This document shows positions 62,372 to 64,000 of a stretch of 64,000 nt of DNA, piece by piece. The notes beneath the pieces are model-generated. The model did not search any database. It was given only the letters and a program-made list of their open reading frames with translations, and had not been told where the DNA came from. The position numbers and the translations under genes were made by a program. This DNA is from Paenibacillus solani (GTDB lineage: Bacteria > Bacillota > Bacilli > Paenibacillales > Paenibacillaceae): positions 28,683 to 92,682 of the forward strand of contig NZ_LIUT01000006.1 of NCBI RefSeq assembly GCF_001277345.1, given 5' to 3'. How positions within the stretch are numbered: the first letter of the stretch is position 1; every line of letters starts with the position of its first letter.

Positions 62372-63898
62372 ATGAAACTGGATGCAGACATAAAGAATCA
62401 ACTAGCGCAGTATCTTGAGCTTTTGGAAGGCGATGTTCTGCTGAAAGTCAGTGCAGGTAACGACTCTGTATCCAATGACATGCTGGATTTAGTGAATGAG
62501 CTATCCAGCATGTCAAGCCGGATTACAGTAGAACAAACGCAATTATCCAGAACTCCAAGCTTTAGCGTCAATCGCGTAGGTGAAGAGACTGGCGTAACCT
62601 TTGCTGGTGTCCCATTAGGACATGAATTTACTTCATTGGTATTGGCGCTGCTTCAAGTCAGCGGCAGACCTCCAAAGGTTGAGCAAAGCGTCATTGACCG
62701 CATCAAGAAAATTAAAGGTGAATTTCACTTTGAAACATATGTCAGTCTGAGCTGCCATAACTGCCCTGATGTCGTGCAGGCACTGAACCTGATGAGTATC
62801 CTGAATCCGGGTATTACACATACCATGATTGATGGTGCGGCATTTAAGGAAGAAGTGGAAAGCAAAGAAATTATGGCCGTACCAACGGTTCACCTCAATA
62901 GTGAATTCTTCGAAAGCGGCCGTATGACAATCGACGATATTCTTGGCAAGCTGGGCACCACAGACGTATCCGAGTTCGAGAATAAAGAGCCTTACGATGT
63001 TCTGGTTGTCGGAGGCGGCCCTGCTGGTGCGAGTGCAGCGATTTATGCAGCGCGCAAAGGGATCCGTACAGGAGTTGTGGCTGAGCGTTTTGGCGGACAA
63101 GTTAATGATACCTTGGGTATTGAGAACTTCATCAGTGTAAATTACACAGAAGGCCCTAAACTCGCTGCAAGCCTCGAGGAACATGCCAAGCAATACAACA
63201 TTGACATCATGAAGGCACAGCGCGTGAAGTCTCTGGAGAAAAAGGACCTCATTGAGGTTGAATTAGAAAATGGCGCTACACTGAAAAGTAAAACCGTCAT
63301 TGTTTCGACTGGTGCCCGTTGGCGTAATCTGGGTGTACCGGGAGAAGCAGAATTCAAAAACAAAGGGGTAGCTTACTGCCCACACTGTGATGGTCCTTTG
63401 TTTGCCGGAAAACATGTTGCCGTCATCGGCGGAGGTAACTCCGGTGTTGAGGCTGCCATTGACCTCGCTGGTGTTGCAGCACATGTAACGGTATTCGAGT
63501 TCATGCCTGAGCTGAAGGCCGACTCTGTTCTGCAGGATCGTCTGAACAGCCTGCCAAACACGACTGTACTTAAGAACGCTCAAGTAAAAGAAATCACCGG
63601 AACGAATAAAGTGAACGGTATTTCATACATCGAGCGCGAAACCGGTACTACTCAGCATGTGGAGCTGCAAGGGGTATTCGTCCAAATCGGTCTTGTTCCT
63701 AACACAGAATGGCTTGGTGATTCCGTAGAACGTACGCGCATGGGTGAAATTGTCGTAGACAGCCATGGTGCAACAACCATACCTGGCGTATTTGCTGCAG
63801 GAGACTGCACGAACAGCGCTTATAAACAAATTATTATATCGATGGGATCGGGTGCGACAGCAGCATTGGGCGCATTTGATTATCTTATTCGAAATTAA
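62372..63898 (+). CDS. ahpF: Alkyl hydroperoxide reductase, flavoprotein subunit
   Basis: 508 residues. It recycles AhpC with NADH. The N-terminal double thioredoxin-fold domain has the CxxC at C128/C131 (SLSCHNCPDV). The thioredoxin-reductase-like part has FAD-binding VVGGGPAGASAAIYAARKG, the redox pair C336/C339 in AYCPHCDGPLF, NADH-binding VIGGGNSGVEAAIDL and the FAD-contact GVFAAGDCT. AAGGAGAG precedes the ATG. Length and order are standard. Confidence 0.97.
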   Translation: MKLDADIKNQLAQYLELLEGDVLLKVSAGNDSVSNDMLDLVNELSSMSSRITVEQTQLSRTPSFSVNRVGEETGVTFAGVPLGHEFTSLVLALLQVSGRPPKVEQSVIDRIKKIKGEFHFETYVSLSCHNCPDVVQALNLMSILNPGITHTMIDGAAFKEEVESKEIMAVPTVHLNSEFFESGRMTIDDILGKLGTTDVSEFENKEPYDVLVVGGGPAGASAAIYAARKGIRTGVVAERFGGQVNDTLGIENFISVNYTEGPKLAASLEEHAKQYNIDIMKAQRVKSLEKKDLIEVELENGATLKSKTVIVSTGARWRNLGVPGEAEFKNKGVAYCPHCDGPLFAGKHVAVIGGGNSGVEAAIDLAGVAAHVTVFEFMPELKADSVLQDRLNSLPNTTVLKNAQVKEITGTNKVNGISYIERETGTTQHVELQGVFVQIGLVPNTEWLGDSVERTRMGEIVVDSHGATTIPGVFAAGDCTNSAYKQIIISMGSGATAALGAFDYLIRN

Positions 63899-63931
63899 TA
63901 AATATCTTTATACCGAAAGCCCGCTCTGAAG

Positions 63932-64000
63932 TGCACCCCTTAGAATAGACATTGGATTAAACCCCTGGTTTATCCGATGAAATTCTAGGGGTGCATTTTT
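63932..64000 (+). terminator. Long terminator after ahpF
   Basis: TGCACCCC+TAGAAT (63932-63946, one bulged T) pairs with ATTCTA+GGGGTGCA (63982-63995), then TTTTT to the window end. An inner hairpin GGATTAAACC/GGTTTATCC fills the loop. Confidence 0.88.

Overview
The window looks like chromosomal DNA of a Gram-positive, low-to-mid GC, spore-former-type Bacillota, most likely a Paenibacillus. The reasons are strong Shine-Dalgarno sites (often with GTG or TTG starts), very large SLH-domain surface proteins, a YesM/YesN kinase-regulator pair driving a carbohydrate ABC transporter, CcpA-type cre sites, an FNR-like box and many short perfect-hairpin terminators. No rRNA or tRNA gene was seen.

Layout. 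1-4434: nucleoside salvage. A CNT nucleoside transporter, a nucleoside hydrolase and ribokinase (cut by the window edge) lie on the minus strand; a divergent HTH-PfkB kinase is the likely regulator. Tandem AAAC-N4-GTTT palindromes sit on the promoter and a 14-codon leader ORF precedes the transporter. 4688-7821: a chemoreceptor and a YbdG-type mechanosensitive channel. 8000-12974: a compact five-gene cluster with a BtrH-like acyltransferase, an acyl carrier protein, a GT2 glycosyltransferase, a second BtrH-like protein fused to FN3 and discoidin domains, and a cytoplasmic NodB-type deacetylase. This set recalls Nod-factor and butirosin chemistry and is the most unusual system here. 13054-15797: small hypotheticals, an AbrB-Doc toxin-antitoxin pair and a membrane protein. 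16186-26447: a broken pectate lyase, then YesM/YesN, a sugar ABC transporter with an embedded TIM-barrel gene, and a frameshifted FAD oxidoreductase. 27012-34857: a decayed DUF438 paralogue, a small membrane protein and a 1862-residue SLH surface protein under a perfect cre.

35316-50572: a nickel and urease region. A GNAT acetyltransferase and a methyltransferase lead into nikABCDE, a second methyltransferase and nikR. Three GTG(T/C)TAC-N14-GTA(A/G)CAC palindromes look like NikR operators. ureABC-EF-GD follow, with a terminator hairpin just before ureA and a highly structured 550-nt gap between ureF and ureG, then an EamA transporter. Together these import nickel, control its uptake and build urease.

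50729-64000: an intact DUF438/hemerythrin/PAS protein behind an FNR-like box, an HTH plus toxin-like pair (the second gene frameshifted), a two-component system with a double-kinase sensor, a divergent SLH protein with an OmpR-like direct repeat in its promoter region, a 58-residue small protein, and ahpC-ahpF.

Several genes carry single-base frameshifts, two of them in A-runs. These may be true decay or assembly errors; raw reads would decide. All functional calls rest on reading motifs by eye, without database searches.
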